Source: Lachancea mirantina
Lineage: Eukaryota > Ascomycota > Saccharomycetes > Saccharomycetales > Saccharomycetaceae
NCBI GenBank assembly: GCA_900074745.1
Contig: LT598466.1
Span: 124,001-188,000, forward strand
Direction of reading: 5' to 3'
DNA: 64,000 bases
The notes beneath the pieces were generated by a model. That model was not told the DNA's origin, did no database searches, and saw only the letters and a program-made list of their open reading frames with translations. The position numbers were made by a program, and so were the translations under genes. Of this stretch, positions 55,813 to 64,000 are shown piece by piece (the first letter of the stretch is position 1; each line of letters begins with the position of its first letter).

Positions 55813-57708
55813 CTAAAGCTCAATTAGCAGGTGTTCGGGCTCATCTTCCTCAACTTCATTAACTTCCTCTGGAATCAATTCTTCAACGGGAGGCTTTGTA
55901 ACCGGAACAGTAGGGAAATTCACGTCTGTTATCTTGTCCTCGCTTTGACGTGTTGGCTGTAGCTGTGAAGCACTGGTCAGCACCGGAGCAGCAGCTCTCG
56001 GATCTATAATATGCTCTTCTTCCTCCAAAGGATATGGCGGTTCACTTTCTTTAAGATGCATTGCTGCTGTATTGTTTAATGGAGCGCTCTGAAATCCCAA
56101 TTGAGACAAAGACATTTGATTGCTGGTTTCTCGCATGGGCGTAACAGAGTTGCTCTGAGGGTTTCGAATGGGTACCGTATTGATGTACTCTCTGCGTTCA
56201 GAAGGCTCCTGGGACCAACTTGATATGCTATTGACAACATCGGCAGGTATGCGCGTTGGCGAACTTGACTCCATTGGATACGGAGAAGTAATTTGCGTTT
56301 GCAATTTTGCGGACTCAAAACTTTCAGCTTTAGAGGCCTCTTGCTTTTGTATTCCATAGAAAGAGAACGGGTCGGAAGGTAGTTGAGGAACTGAATATTG
56401 CTGGCTGAGATTGATACTTTGCAGTTGTCTTTCCAATAAGGAGTCGTAAACGTTCATAATGTCCGAGATTTTGCTGTTCATATCAACAAGTGTGTTGCAT
56501 TTGATCACTGTATCGTGTAGTACACTGTTCAGCTTCGGCGCAACTCCCAAGACCTTTCTGTAGAGCTGCTGCAATTTGTCATCTTCTAAAATCGCTGTAG
56601 CCGGTTGCGACTTCATTCTCTCGACTAATGATGCGAAGAGATATATATCATTTTCTTCTGCAGAAGTCAAGTCGTCGAGAGCTTGAAATGCTGGTAACTT
56701 AGGCTGGTCAATCGGTATTGGTGGATTGCGTTGATGCTGAAAACTCGTGCTCAATGGTTGAGCCCTGACATCTCTCAGACTCGCTTCGATGGCCGCTTTC
56801 AAATCTGGATCTTCGTCTTCTTCGTCCGCTGTGGGACGTTGTTCCTGTTTTACTGGCTGTACCACAGGGATTGCTGTACCACCCGCGCTTGTCTCCTTAA
56901 GTGAAATCTCGATGGCACGCCTCAAGTCATCGTCCTCGTCTCCGTCGCGAGTGGGCTTAACTTTTTTTTTCCGCTTGGACTTGTGTTTCTTACCAGAGTG
57001 TCTTTTCAACTCATAATCATCAAAGCAGCTGTCACATACTCTTACTGGCTCATATATTCCAAGATCCGGTAACGGGATTCTTCGTGAAGAATGTTCTTGG
57101 CAATATATGCCGCCACAGGACCGGCAGTGATGTTTTCTGTTTAAAAGCGTAAATTTCGTAGAACAGATCATACAGGCATCCGAATCAATCCAATCAGCAG
57201 GTGTCTTAGAATCAAACATCGCAGCCACAAGTTCTGACTGTGTATGGCCATTTGGCGGGAAATCAACGCCACGCGCGACAAGTTTGTCGTGAACCTTTGC
57301 GACGTAACCGAGTTGCGAATCATTCTTGAACGCGACGTACAAACCTTGTAGCATTTCAGTACAAAATTTTTCGACGTCTTCGTTGGTATCATTCTCTAGT
57401 ATCGTGTGTTCCATACAATCCATAAACTCTCGTGTACAGATTTCCTTGATAAATGCCGTTCCGCCATTTTTAACACAAACTTCCGTAAGTCTCCAAGCTG
57501 AAAGCTGAGTATTTGGATTAGATCGTGTCGCCACAATCCGTTTCTTGAGACTTCTCATGCATTCTTTCGGATTGACTCTTCTTGATCTTATTACATCCGA
57601 AACTTCTAACGCCAATGACAGATCTATCTCACCATTGGGGATAGACTCGCTCGTGGCGCGTTGAATTAAAGTGTCTAGTTGGGATGCACTATTTATAACG
57701 GTGCCCAT
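55813..57708 (-). CDS. VPS27: Vps27 (Hrs), ESCRT-0 subunit
   Basis: Vps27 sits on endosomes through PI3P, gathers ubiquitinated cargo and starts the ESCRT pathway with Hse1. It has 631 residues (yeast 622). Order: VHS domain (about 10-150), FYVE zinc finger (about 175-232) with the PI3P signature RKHHCRSCGG, a basic Lys/Arg stretch, two ubiquitin-interacting motifs (about 259-272, DDLRRAIEISLKE; about 299-313, DPDLKAAIEASLRD), a coiled-coil core for Hse1 (about 345-430), a Pro/Ser/Gln-rich region, and an acidic C-terminus ending LLIEL, a clathrin-box-like motif. It matches YNR006W. Confidence 0.96.
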   Translation of the reverse strand: MGTVINSASQLDTLIQRATSESIPNGEIDLSLALEVSDVIRSRRVNPKECMRSLKKRIVATRSNPNTQLSAWRLTEVCVKNGGTAFIKEICTREFMDCMEHTILENDTNEDVEKFCTEMLQGLYVAFKNDSQLGYVAKVHDKLVARGVDFPPNGHTQSELVAAMFDSKTPADWIDSDACMICSTKFTLLNRKHHCRSCGGIYCQEHSSRRIPLPDLGIYEPVRVCDSCFDDYELKRHSGKKHKSKRKKKVKPTRDGDEDDDLRRAIEISLKETSAGGTAIPVVQPVKQEQRPTADEEDEDPDLKAAIEASLRDVRAQPLSTSFQHQRNPPIPIDQPKLPAFQALDDLTSAEENDIYLFASLVERMKSQPATAILEDDKLQQLYRKVLGVAPKLNSVLHDTVIKCNTLVDMNSKISDIMNVYDSLLERQLQSINLSQQYSVPQLPSDPFSFYGIQKQEASKAESFESAKLQTQITSPYPMESSSPTRIPADVVNSISSWSQEPSERREYINTVPIRNPQSNSVTPMRETSNQMSLSQLGFQSAPLNNTAAMHLKESEPPYPLEEEEHIIDPRAAAPVLTSASQLQPTRQSEDKITDVNFPTVPVTKPPVEELIPEEVNEVEEDEPEHLLIEL

Positions 57709-58102
57709 CGATATCGAAAGAGATGATGAGATCCTATTCGCTTCGTCAGATCAGCCTTCGCGCCTTTTCCCCTGACCAAGCTCAAGAGGTTCGTTAGATT
57801 ATCCTGACACTGGTGAAAACGAAGTAACGTCACGTGACTGTGTCACCAAACTAACGAGAGGATACCCATTCGAGGGTGAAGACGAGACTACGATTAAGGT
57901 CCGTAAGACCATCAGGATGGATTGCAGAGACTAAAAACGTTCATGGTTAGTTTGTAGGCCATGGATTTCGAAGGTCAGCGAGAGAAAATGAAAAAAAGGT
58001 GAGAATGGGTATAACCGATAATGAATGATTTTAGTATAAGATCCGTATCTATAGAGCATTCTTATTCTCCGTGTCAAGTTTTCAACTGCCCTTTTTCGGT
58101 GT
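57709..58102. promoter_or_regulatory. VPS27 promoter space
   Basis: A 394-bp space upstream of VPS27 and downstream of ROT1. TCACGTGA lies at 57830-57837, 122 bp upstream of the VPS27 ATG. No other feature is seen. Confidence 0.5.
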
Positions 58103-58885
58103 TCACATGCTTAAAAAGACCAAAGACCCAACCCCGATGAGCCCTGCAGAGACCCACCAATAGAAGTTCGCATTAAAAAACCGGTTTTCGGACTTGACCG
58201 CGTTTGTTCTGTGCTTGTTTTCCAAACTGCGCTTGACGGCGCTGCGTAGCGAGCGTTTTTTGTTGCCTGTCGCAGACGCAGACGCAGAAGATCCCGTCGC
58301 AGTCGCTTTAGAGTCATCAGCAGCGGTAGGGTTCAAGGTCTCGGTAGGTAGCATCTGAGGTGGCTGATATGCCAAATACAGCGGTTGCATGGGACTCCCA
58401 TCCTGTTGGTACAGTTGAAGCATGTTTTTGCCGTAGTAATCGTTGAAATGGACCTCGAAGCTTTTGAAAACTTCAGTTTGATTGTAACGCTGGTATAACG
58501 ACACACCATCGTCGTTGCAAGGGTCGCTGAAAATTTGGCGCCCGTCAACCTGGATCGGATTTAAAGTCAAGGTCCCGTTGTCAGAAATTTCGAAGTTCCC
58601 GTGCTGAAATGTCACTGCAGCCTTGGGACAATTCGGTTGCCTTGGATTTCCCGAGACTTGGTACGTGGCTTCTTCGAACCACCCATCTTTCGTGAACGAA
58701 TACGAAATTCCCGGTAGAGATGGCTCTATAAGCAATTCGTCCACGGGATCATAAAATCCTGGTCCAGTGAAAACTTGATTCGACTTTGACGACCACGTTC
58801 CGTACAACGAAGAGCCATCGTCAGCAGCGCTACAAACATCAATCAACCTTGCCACGAGACCTAGAAGCGAGAGAATACCGATCAT
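58103..58885 (-). CDS. ROT1: Rot1, ER chaperone for cell-wall and N-glycoprotein folding
   Basis: Essential ER membrane protein that helps fold cell-wall synthesis proteins such as Kre6. It has 260 residues (yeast 256). A signal peptide (about 1-20) is followed by a lumenal domain with the conserved start LYGTWSSKSNQVFTGPGFYD and SYSFTKDGWFEEA, two cysteines that may form a disulphide (PNCPKA and SDPCND), and sites for N-glycosylation. A Ser/Ala/Lys-rich linker leads to a C-terminal membrane anchor (last 20 residues, FYWWVSAGLIGVGSLVFLSM). It matches YMR200W, next to the G1 cyclin as in S. cerevisiae. Confidence 0.96.
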   Translation of the reverse strand: MIGILSLLGLVARLIDVCSAADDGSSLYGTWSSKSNQVFTGPGFYDPVDELLIEPSLPGISYSFTKDGWFEEATYQVSGNPRQPNCPKAAVTFQHGNFEISDNGTLTLNPIQVDGRQIFSDPCNDDGVSLYQRYNQTEVFKSFEVHFNDYYGKNMLQLYQQDGSPMQPLYLAYQPPQMLPTETLNPTAADDSKATATGSSASASATGNKKRSLRSAVKRSLENKHRTNAVKSENRFFNANFYWWVSAGLIGVGSLVFLSM

Positions 58886-59326
58886 CGGGTCCTTGTTTTG
58901 TTGACTGTTCTGTAGTACTGAATGTGTTGAAACTTGAATGTCTTATGAGCCATCTTTAATCGTTGATGGCCTATTGTTGATCACGTGACTTAAATAGTAT
59001 TCCCGTGACTTTTAAGCGATTATACTGTAGTACATGGTTTAGCTGCTCAAGTACAAGCTTTGGTGGTGTTTTCTATTTCAGCGTGTGGCCAACCGCTAGT
59101 CTACTGGTCATCAATTTTGTCGCTTTTCTCTTTCTGCGTAGCTTTACGGTTTCTGCAGCTTGACGAACATCACAAGTTGAAAAAATGGCAAAAGCAGCCG
59201 AGTGCCTTAGAACGGACCCCCCCCCCCCCGGGTTTTCATATTCGCTTCAAACTTGTTAAAAATTGTCATTAAAATTATAGCCGTTTTGTCCTTGCCATTA
59301 CGGCTGTGTGCTATATATATGATATT
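58886..59326. promoter_or_regulatory. ROT1 promoter and CLN 3' space
   Basis: A 441-bp space. TCACGTGA lies at 58981-58988, 96 bp upstream of the ROT1 ATG. A run of 13 C lies at 59217-59229. No gene is supported. Confidence 0.5.
59217..59229. repeat. Poly(C) tract of 13
   Basis: An uninterrupted run of 13 C followed by GGG, rare in this base composition, in the 3' space of the cyclin gene. Its length is liable to slippage or sequencing error. Confidence 0.9.
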
Positions 59327-60838
59327 CTATGCAACATTAATATTCCCGATAGCGAGCGATACAAGCGAGGATCGGTTGCTGTTTGTGGCAGAGGTCCCGC
59401 CCGATGCAAAAATGCTATTGCCCACGAATTTGGCCTTGGGTGGTGCCACAAACCCTCTTTCGCGATTTTCTTTGTCTTCGTCCATGTAATCGTAGTCTTC
59501 GCCCCGTGTGCGTTTGTTCGAGATGCTGTTCACGCTCAGCGTGGATCCACACGTGCTGTTTGAATTGCCCTTACTGTGTGGGAACGAATACATTATAGGC
59601 GTTACTGGAGACGGTTGTGTCTCGACAGTGCTGAAAATGCTTGTGTCCGACGCGGCCGCCGTATTTCTCAGAGGAGTCTGAGTGGTGGTTGGGTATGGTG
59701 GAGAGGGCATGGATGGTACCTCAGCACACAAAGTAGATCGGCGCGAAAGATCTGCGTTTGCCGCAAATTGCCATTTTTTCTGTAGTGCAGTGTAGTGCGA
59801 CTTGACGGCGTCGACAAACGAAGTAACACCATGACTGTCGTTGTAGTAAGCCAGAAGTTCTGCGGGCGCCTTAGTTACTGCTGCCATGAAAATGTTAAGT
59901 AGCGCGGCTTGGTTGGTAGCGGTTGGCAAAGGCGACAGCAGAAGTGGACCCTGGTCTTGCTTAGTGAACTGATTGATGATTGAGAAAATGCCGTGTGCGA
60001 GTTCGAACATTTCAAACTTGAGCAAGTCGTATTGCCATGTTGCGAGATCGATTAGAAAAGTCTTGATATTGATCAGCCTGATCTTGCTGTCGAGATCCCT
60101 GTCGTCCTCTTCATCCGCTTCTGTAGCGTCGCTATCCGAAGTTTGAGACGTTCTTTTGAACCAGTCGCGGTTGTGGTCTAACTGTCTCTTGTAAAGCTCG
60201 TACTGTATCAAGCAGTTTTCGTCTACATTCAGAATGTAATCATTGATCATTGGTTCGTAGACGTCCCAACTGAGGGTGTCCAAGATGTGTTTTTCCATTT
60301 GCATGAACATGCTTTCGTCGAAGACGTCGGCGCCGCCGCAGTAATGCACCAATTCTGAAAGTCTGGGGATTCTGGCTCTGGGGTTAGGTCCGTAGAAACG
60401 TCCGCCCGTGGGCACGGAGACATTGTTAATGATATGGTTACAACCACCCCAGGTCTTGGCCGCAAGCCACAGGCACGTGGCGATGACCAGTTTGGCCTGA
60501 TCCCGCAGGACAACTCTCTTGGAGCAGTAACGATCGTATAGTCTTGCCGCATGGAAGAATATGCCATTTGTGACACGAGTTTTAACAGCGAGCTCGAACA
60601 GGATCGACATCACACTTCTACGTGTCTGATGTGGATCCATTTCGGGCTGTTGGCTAATGAGTTTGGGGTCCGGCTTGAATTTGCACGATTGCGAGATAAC
60701 ATTGGCGGATATCTCTTGGTGATAGTCCTGAATAGTCTCATAATGCGCAAGTAACTCTGCGTTTGAGAGTTCAATTGGATAATACGTCTGCCGTGCGGTT
60801 ACGATCAAACCCATTTTCGGTTGTTCATCGTCTTCCAT
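59327..60838 (-). CDS. CLN2: G1 cyclin, Cln1/Cln2 type
   Basis: Partner of Cdc28 that triggers Start: bud emergence, SPB duplication and Sic1 destruction. It has 503 residues (yeast Cln1 and Cln2 about 545). The ATG at 60838 gives MEDDEQPKMGL, matching yeast MASAEPRPRMGL; the frame extends 53 codons up, but without similarity. The cyclin box (about 20-220) is almost identical to yeast, for example ARLYDRYCSKR, QAKLVIATCLWLAAKTWGG and GRFYGPNPRARIPRLSELVH. The C-terminal third is Ser/Thr/Pro-rich with many SP/TP sites, the phosphodegron region read by SCF-Grr1. As the single pre-duplication gene it stands for both CLN1 (YMR199W) and CLN2 (YPL256C); ROT1 and BBP1 beside it match the two yeast neighbourhoods. 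Confidence 0.95.
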   Translation of the reverse strand: MEDDEQPKMGLIVTARQTYYPIELSNAELLAHYETIQDYHQEISANVISQSCKFKPDPKLISQQPEMDPHQTRRSVMSILFELAVKTRVTNGIFFHAARLYDRYCSKRVVLRDQAKLVIATCLWLAAKTWGGCNHIINNVSVPTGGRFYGPNPRARIPRLSELVHYCGGADVFDESMFMQMEKHILDTLSWDVYEPMINDYILNVDENCLIQYELYKRQLDHNRDWFKRTSQTSDSDATEADEEDDRDLDSKIRLINIKTFLIDLATWQYDLLKFEMFELAHGIFSIINQFTKQDQGPLLLSPLPTATNQAALLNIFMAAVTKAPAELLAYYNDSHGVTSFVDAVKSHYTALQKKWQFAANADLSRRSTLCAEVPSMPSPPYPTTTQTPLRNTAAASDTSIFSTVETQPSPVTPIMYSFPHSKGNSNSTCGSTLSVNSISNKRTRGEDYDYMDEDKENRERGFVAPPKAKFVGNSIFASGGTSATNSNRSSLVSLAIGNINVA

Positions 60839-61539
60839 TATACAACGCAATTGATTCCAGAAACTTGTGTCTTGAGTGCAAAAAGGAAACCCCGTAATAC
60901 AATTGATGCGAATCAAACAGGTTAGGTCTTGCCTTGTCCTGTAATGTCCCACAGATGTTGTTCTTTCGGCCAGCCTGTGGAATTGTTTCTCCCACAAAAA
61001 ATATCTTCTTGAAGAGCTTACGAAATTCTCTTGGCTCTCGAATCCTAATTCAATGGCTTACCTTCAATCTCAACCCAATGCCTCTGCGTTTATATGTATT
61101 GTGCACAACCACGAAAAATCTTAACTCATAGCCATACTGCCAAACTCCGCCGCGATCTCATCACGAAAACCTTGGTTCGCATCAAACGCCTTACCGTGAA
61201 TTCTAATTCACCCAATCGAGTGCAACTTTGACCGTTGCTTGACCTTATTGGGATGCACCGAAAACAGTTTTTCAGAATTTTTTTCGTGGCTCTGGCACCG
61301 CACACGTTTCTAATGCCCGCTACCTAAACCACGAAATTCGATAACCCATTTCGAAAAAAGGTCAACAATATGGTTGCGATCGATACATCCCAGTCGGAAG
61401 GTGATTCCCAGGCAGATCCTAAGGATCAGCCAAGATGTCGGTACCGTTTCTTGTGGTTTTGAGTTCGTTTTCGTGGCTTTCTGTGTAGTTTAAAGTATAT
61501 TTTCTTTCGAGGTTTTGGTAGAGTAACCATGGAGAACGC
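60839..61539 (-). promoter_or_regulatory. CLN promoter with SCB cluster
   Basis: This 701-bp space upstream of the cyclin gene holds five perfect SCB boxes and no coding frame of note. The stop of the neighbouring gene lies at its far end. Confidence 0.8.
61110..61475. promoter_or_regulatory. Cluster of five SCB boxes (CACGAAA, SBF sites)
   Basis: CACGAAA occurs at 61110-61116, 61162-61168 and 61330-61336, and its reverse complement TTTCGTG at 61282-61288 and 61469-61475. They lie 270-640 bp upstream of the cyclin ATG. CACGAAA is the Swi4-Swi6 (SBF) core that drives CLN1 and CLN2 positive feedback in yeast. A 7-mer in either orientation is expected less than once by chance in 370 bp. Confidence 0.9.
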
Positions 61540-62619
61540 TCAAGACGCCTGTAGGAGTTGATTCAAGTCTCGAAACCGTACAGACAGGGTGCTGAGACGA
61601 TCTGGGCACACGTAGAAACCGGAGGCGGTACTTTTGGTGTCGCTGTAGTCATGTGGCAGGGCTATAACAGGCGAGGGCTGCGTACAAGTGGAAACGCCGG
61701 TTTGTAAGTCCCACACGTAGACAAGGTTGGGATCTGAGCTGAGCGCGAAGCAAATCGTTTTCGTCGACGATGCAGAAAGGTAAGTGACACGTGTTGGGGC
61801 AGCGATTTGCGTCGGAGGAGCAACCCTACTGACAGCGCGCGAGCTTGCGACGTCGTGCGCTACCAGCATCATTGTGTCTGTCACTGGGTCGGTGCCAGCG
61901 AAAACAATCGTTATTTCGTCAGCAAAACAAGTCCTGTATGCGCCAATGGCGCCCACATCGGCCTCGTAGAAAGGTTCGGCGACTTTCGGTAAGTAGAGGC
62001 GTATCTTGGTCGTGCGCAGGATTTCGTGCACGGAAACCACGCCAAAATGCGCGAACCTACTGTCGCGCACGATCTTGTGAGTCGCCAGTTCCTCTCCGAG
62101 CGATACACTAAGCGACAGAGCCAAATTCCGGTTTTCGTGTATTTTGTAGACGTTCAACGTCGCGCTCGCGGTCATCACGTCCTGGTCGAACTTGGACGCG
62201 ACAACCATGAACTCGTGCGTGTCCACGAGAACCACACGCTCGTGAAACGCGTAGAACCGCACATACCCCACATACCTGCCGAAAACCACGTCAAACACGT
62301 GCAAACATCCGGCTGCGCTGTCCGAGCAAAGCACCCACCCAGGCTCCCACAAGATCTCATACCGAGACACCTCAAACCAAACCTCTAGCACTTTCTCACA
62401 CTTACTTACTTGCCCTGGTGCAGCCAAATTGACCCGCCGACTTTCGATCCTGCGACCTCTGCTCCCATAGACCTGTAACTCGTCGCTCGAGACCTGGCAA
62501 CGAAATTCGACAGTTTCCGCATCATCCCACCGCGTAAAAAGCTCCAAATTCCTGTATAGTAAGACCTGGGCTCCTGATTTCAGTAACAGCCAGGAGCCGC
62601 GCTCAAAAAGCGCCTCCAT
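61540..62619 (-). CDS. Unrecognised 359-residue protein, possible beta-propeller
   Basis: The ATG at 62619 opens a 359-codon frame with normal, G+C-rich codon use and good amino-acid balance, so I take it as a gene. I do not recognise it. The protein has no membrane span, zinc motif or signal. It shows repeated hydrophobic beta-strand-like blocks, some resembling WD repeats (VLCSDSAAGCLHVFDVVFGR; LSSDPNLVYVWDLQTGVS), so a degenerate seven-bladed propeller is possible. N-terminal MEALFERGSWLLLKSGAQVL reads like the first strand pair. In S. cerevisiae no gene lies between CLN2 and BBP1, so this one was lost there, moved, or diverged beyond recognition. It diverges from BBP1 across 324 bp. Confidence 0.7.
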   Translation of the reverse strand: MEALFERGSWLLLKSGAQVLLYRNLELFTRWDDAETVEFRCQVSSDELQVYGSRGRRIESRRVNLAAPGQVSKCEKVLEVWFEVSRYEILWEPGWVLCSDSAAGCLHVFDVVFGRYVGYVRFYAFHERVVLVDTHEFMVVASKFDQDVMTASATLNVYKIHENRNLALSLSVSLGEELATHKIVRDSRFAHFGVVSVHEILRTTKIRLYLPKVAEPFYEADVGAIGAYRTCFADEITIVFAGTDPVTDTMMLVAHDVASSRAVSRVAPPTQIAAPTRVTYLSASSTKTICFALSSDPNLVYVWDLQTGVSTCTQPSPVIALPHDYSDTKSTASGFYVCPDRLSTLSVRFRDLNQLLQAS

Positions 62620-62943
62620 GTCTCGATTAACCGCTTTTATTCAGACCGTGCTACGGCATTGTCTTGAGCTCATCTCTTGGACTTGGAAACCTCGAAGTTC
62701 CTCAACGTCACACTGCACGAAGGGCTCTCTTCGTGAACACAAGTGGAAATGATGACGATGACGATGACGATGTTCATGAGAGAGCTCACTACTTGCAAAT
62801 CGACAAGAACAAGCCCGTTGATTGCAGCTGAGGTAGTAAGGGATTGTTGCAGACATTGCCTCCTCAGGCTGACTATCCGCTTAGCAAGCTGCAACATCCT
62901 CTTTCTCGCGTGTTCTCAGCATTGATTTTGGGCTCATAATAAG
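62620..62943. promoter_or_regulatory. Divergent promoter between the unknown gene and BBP1
   Basis: A 324-bp space with a GATGAC hexamer run (62751-62772). Two overlapping minus-strand ATG frames exist: 71 codons (62641-62856, His/Arg-rich) and 75 codons (62670-62897, basic N-terminus plus a hydrophobic Ile/Val stretch). Either could be an upstream frame of the 359-codon gene; neither has support beyond being open. Confidence 0.45.
62751..62772. repeat. GATGAC hexanucleotide run
   Basis: Three full GATGAC units plus GATG. One plus-strand frame reads poly-Asp, but it has no ATG and stops shortly afterwards. Confidence 0.85.
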
Positions 62944-64000
62944 ATGCTGTCCAACTCCGAGACCGATGACAACACTGGTGGGCTGTTTCGGTGGACTATG
63001 GACGCGCTTTTCGGCCGAAGAGTATCACCATCGCGTAAGTACAGAACGTTTGCGCAGGACGACACCAATTACAATCTACAGCGCGATTACAGGGCGCCGG
63101 AGCCGCAGTGGGACGGAGAGCCCGTGCGTGCGAGAAGTCGAGCGAATTCGTTATCGTTTGATGGGGATTTTCTGGATAGGTATGAACTTTTACCCGAAGA
63201 AGAGATCATGGACGAAGAAGAGAGATTTTTGGGTGCTAGCAGGACGCCTCGCGGGCGAAATAATGCGAAACTCACAGAAGAGTACGACTTGGATGCACCT
63301 GCTGGTTTTGAGGACCCAGACGCTCGCTTGGCCGCGCGCGAGGGGCCCACGGACACGTTCTCGAAGCGCAGAAGTCGATCTAAAAAGTACGTCCGGAGCG
63401 GCGCCGATGCGCTTCGATTTAGACCTCCTACCATGGATGATCCGCTTGTTTCGACTTTGCTAGACGGGCAAAGATCGCGGGTGGGAAGAAATCTCGTTGA
63501 CGACGACCCGTCTCTCCGATCAACGCTTCCGACTTCATTTCCGGGCAAATTTCCTTCGCCGGCGAAGGAGCGTCGCATGCCACAGGACCACTTGCAAGAC
63601 CCCAGTGCGAAATTTCCAGCTAAGGACTACACAAATAAATACATGGAGCTATTGCAACAATTGGACGCGAACTCCCAGCTCTTGAAGGGCGTCCGGCGAG
63701 ATTTCGTCGAAAAACGACAAGCACACGAGAACCGCGATCTCATGTACAGAAACAAATATCTCGGCGTCCGCCAAGAACTTATCAACGAGCTACGACAATC
63801 CAAGCGGCTCTATGACAACTTTTACACACTCTACAACAAGTACAAAGCTTTAAGAAAGCATGTCAACTACTCTACTGTGCCAGAGCAGCGCGTACGCGAC
63901 CTCGAGGCCCAAATTGTCGATTTGACAATACAGAAGGCTACAGAAGAGCGGAAATTGAACGAGAGGATCTTCAAACTTGAGCTTAGGCAGCAAGAACTGT
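62944..64000 (+). CDS. BBP1: Bbp1, spindle pole body component, C-terminus beyond window
   Basis: Bbp1 joins Mps2 to anchor the duplicating spindle pole body in the nuclear envelope and helps recruit Cdc5. Visible are 352 codons of a protein of about 385 in yeast, open to the window edge. The N-terminus has DNTGGLFRWTMDALFGR (yeast [20 protein letters not shown]), followed by YELLPEE, GPTDTF (yeast EPTDTF), DDPLVSTL and FPGKFPSP, all in the yeast order. From about residue 215 a long coiled coil begins (charged, Leu/Gln-rich). The place next to the cyclin matches YPL255W beside CLN2 (YPL256C). Confidence 0.92.
   Translation, partial: MLSNSETDDNTGGLFRWTMDALFGRRVSPSRKYRTFAQDDTNYNLQRDYRAPEPQWDGEPVRARSRANSLSFDGDFLDRYELLPEEEIMDEEERFLGASRTPRGRNNAKLTEEYDLDAPAGFEDPDARLAAREGPTDTFSKRRSRSKKYVRSGADALRFRPPTMDDPLVSTLLDGQRSRVGRNLVDDDPSLRSTLPTSFPGKFPSPAKERRMPQDHLQDPSAKFPAKDYTNKYMELLQQLDANSQLLKGVRRDFVEKRQAHENRDLMYRNKYLGVRQELINELRQSKRLYDNFYTLYNKYKALRKHVNYSTVPEQRVRDLEAQIVDLTIQKATEERKLNERIFKLELRQQEL

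Noticed and set aside
58981-59100. TCACGTGA as a centromere CDEI element
   Set aside because: No 80-bp extremely A+T-rich CDEII or CDEIII-like sequence follows here or at the other TCACGTGA sites.
60839-60997. 53-codon upstream extension of the cyclin gene
   Set aside because: Similarity to yeast Cln2 begins at the ATG at 60838; the extension is unlike any cyclin N-terminus.

Overview
The window is chromosomal DNA from a budding yeast (Saccharomycetaceae) that did not pass through the whole-genome duplication; the style fits Lachancea, although I cannot fix the species from sequence alone. Introns are almost absent, genes are packed 0.1-1 kb apart, and nearly every protein has a clear Saccharomyces cerevisiae counterpart. 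The key evidence is gene order. From 18 kb onward, genes that S. cerevisiae keeps on chromosome XIV right (ACC1, SMM1, YNR014W, PHO91, URK1, PRP2, CSE2, NRM1, LRO1, ATG3, VPS27) alternate in one tract with genes it keeps on chromosome XIII (PFK2, INP1, TOM40, ERG2, RAD14, ROT1, CLN1). Relative strands agree throughout. That is the expected picture of the unduplicated ancestor of two sister regions.

Layout. 1-16.4 kb is a chromosome XII-left type block: GPI13 (cut by the window start), a Zn2Cys6 regulator divergent from a TPO1-like polyamine/drug exporter, then FRA1, ISA1 and HSP104 in a row. 16.4-18.3 kb is a long gene-poor junction between the two synteny blocks; its right end carries a candidate intron acceptor and a mitochondrial-type leader in frame with ACC1. 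18.3-45.8 kb holds ACC1, SMM1, an MSB1-family gene, a YNR014W-like gene, PHO91, URK1, PRP2, GLO1, PFK2 and INP1. 46.0-64 kb holds TOM40, CSE2/MED9, ERG2, NRM1, LRO1, ATG3, RAD14 (one intron), VPS27, ROT1, a CLN1/CLN2 G1 cyclin, an unrecognised possible beta-propeller gene, and the start of BBP1.

Functional groupings are mostly accidents of position: iron sensing and Fe-S assembly (FRA1, ISA1), lipid synthesis (ACC1, ERG2, LRO1), glycolysis and methylglyoxal removal (PFK2, GLO1), and the G1/S circuit (CLN, NRM1). The promoters carry recognisable control sites: a perfect heat-shock element at HSP104, five SCB boxes at CLN, a tandem ACGCGAAA pair at NRM1, GCTTCC-type boxes at PFK2, and repeated TCACGTGA boxes in many intergenic spaces.

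I found no transposon, LTR element, tRNA, CRISPR array or centromere, and no obviously new system. The most interesting points are the probable dual cytosolic/mitochondrial ACC1, two alternative starts in GLO1, the displaced regulator-TPO1 pair with its hairpin-bearing GC-rich promoter, and the unrecognised gene beside the G1 cyclin. Several reading frames extend upstream of the first ATG; I chose ATG starts by alignment with remembered S. cerevisiae proteins.
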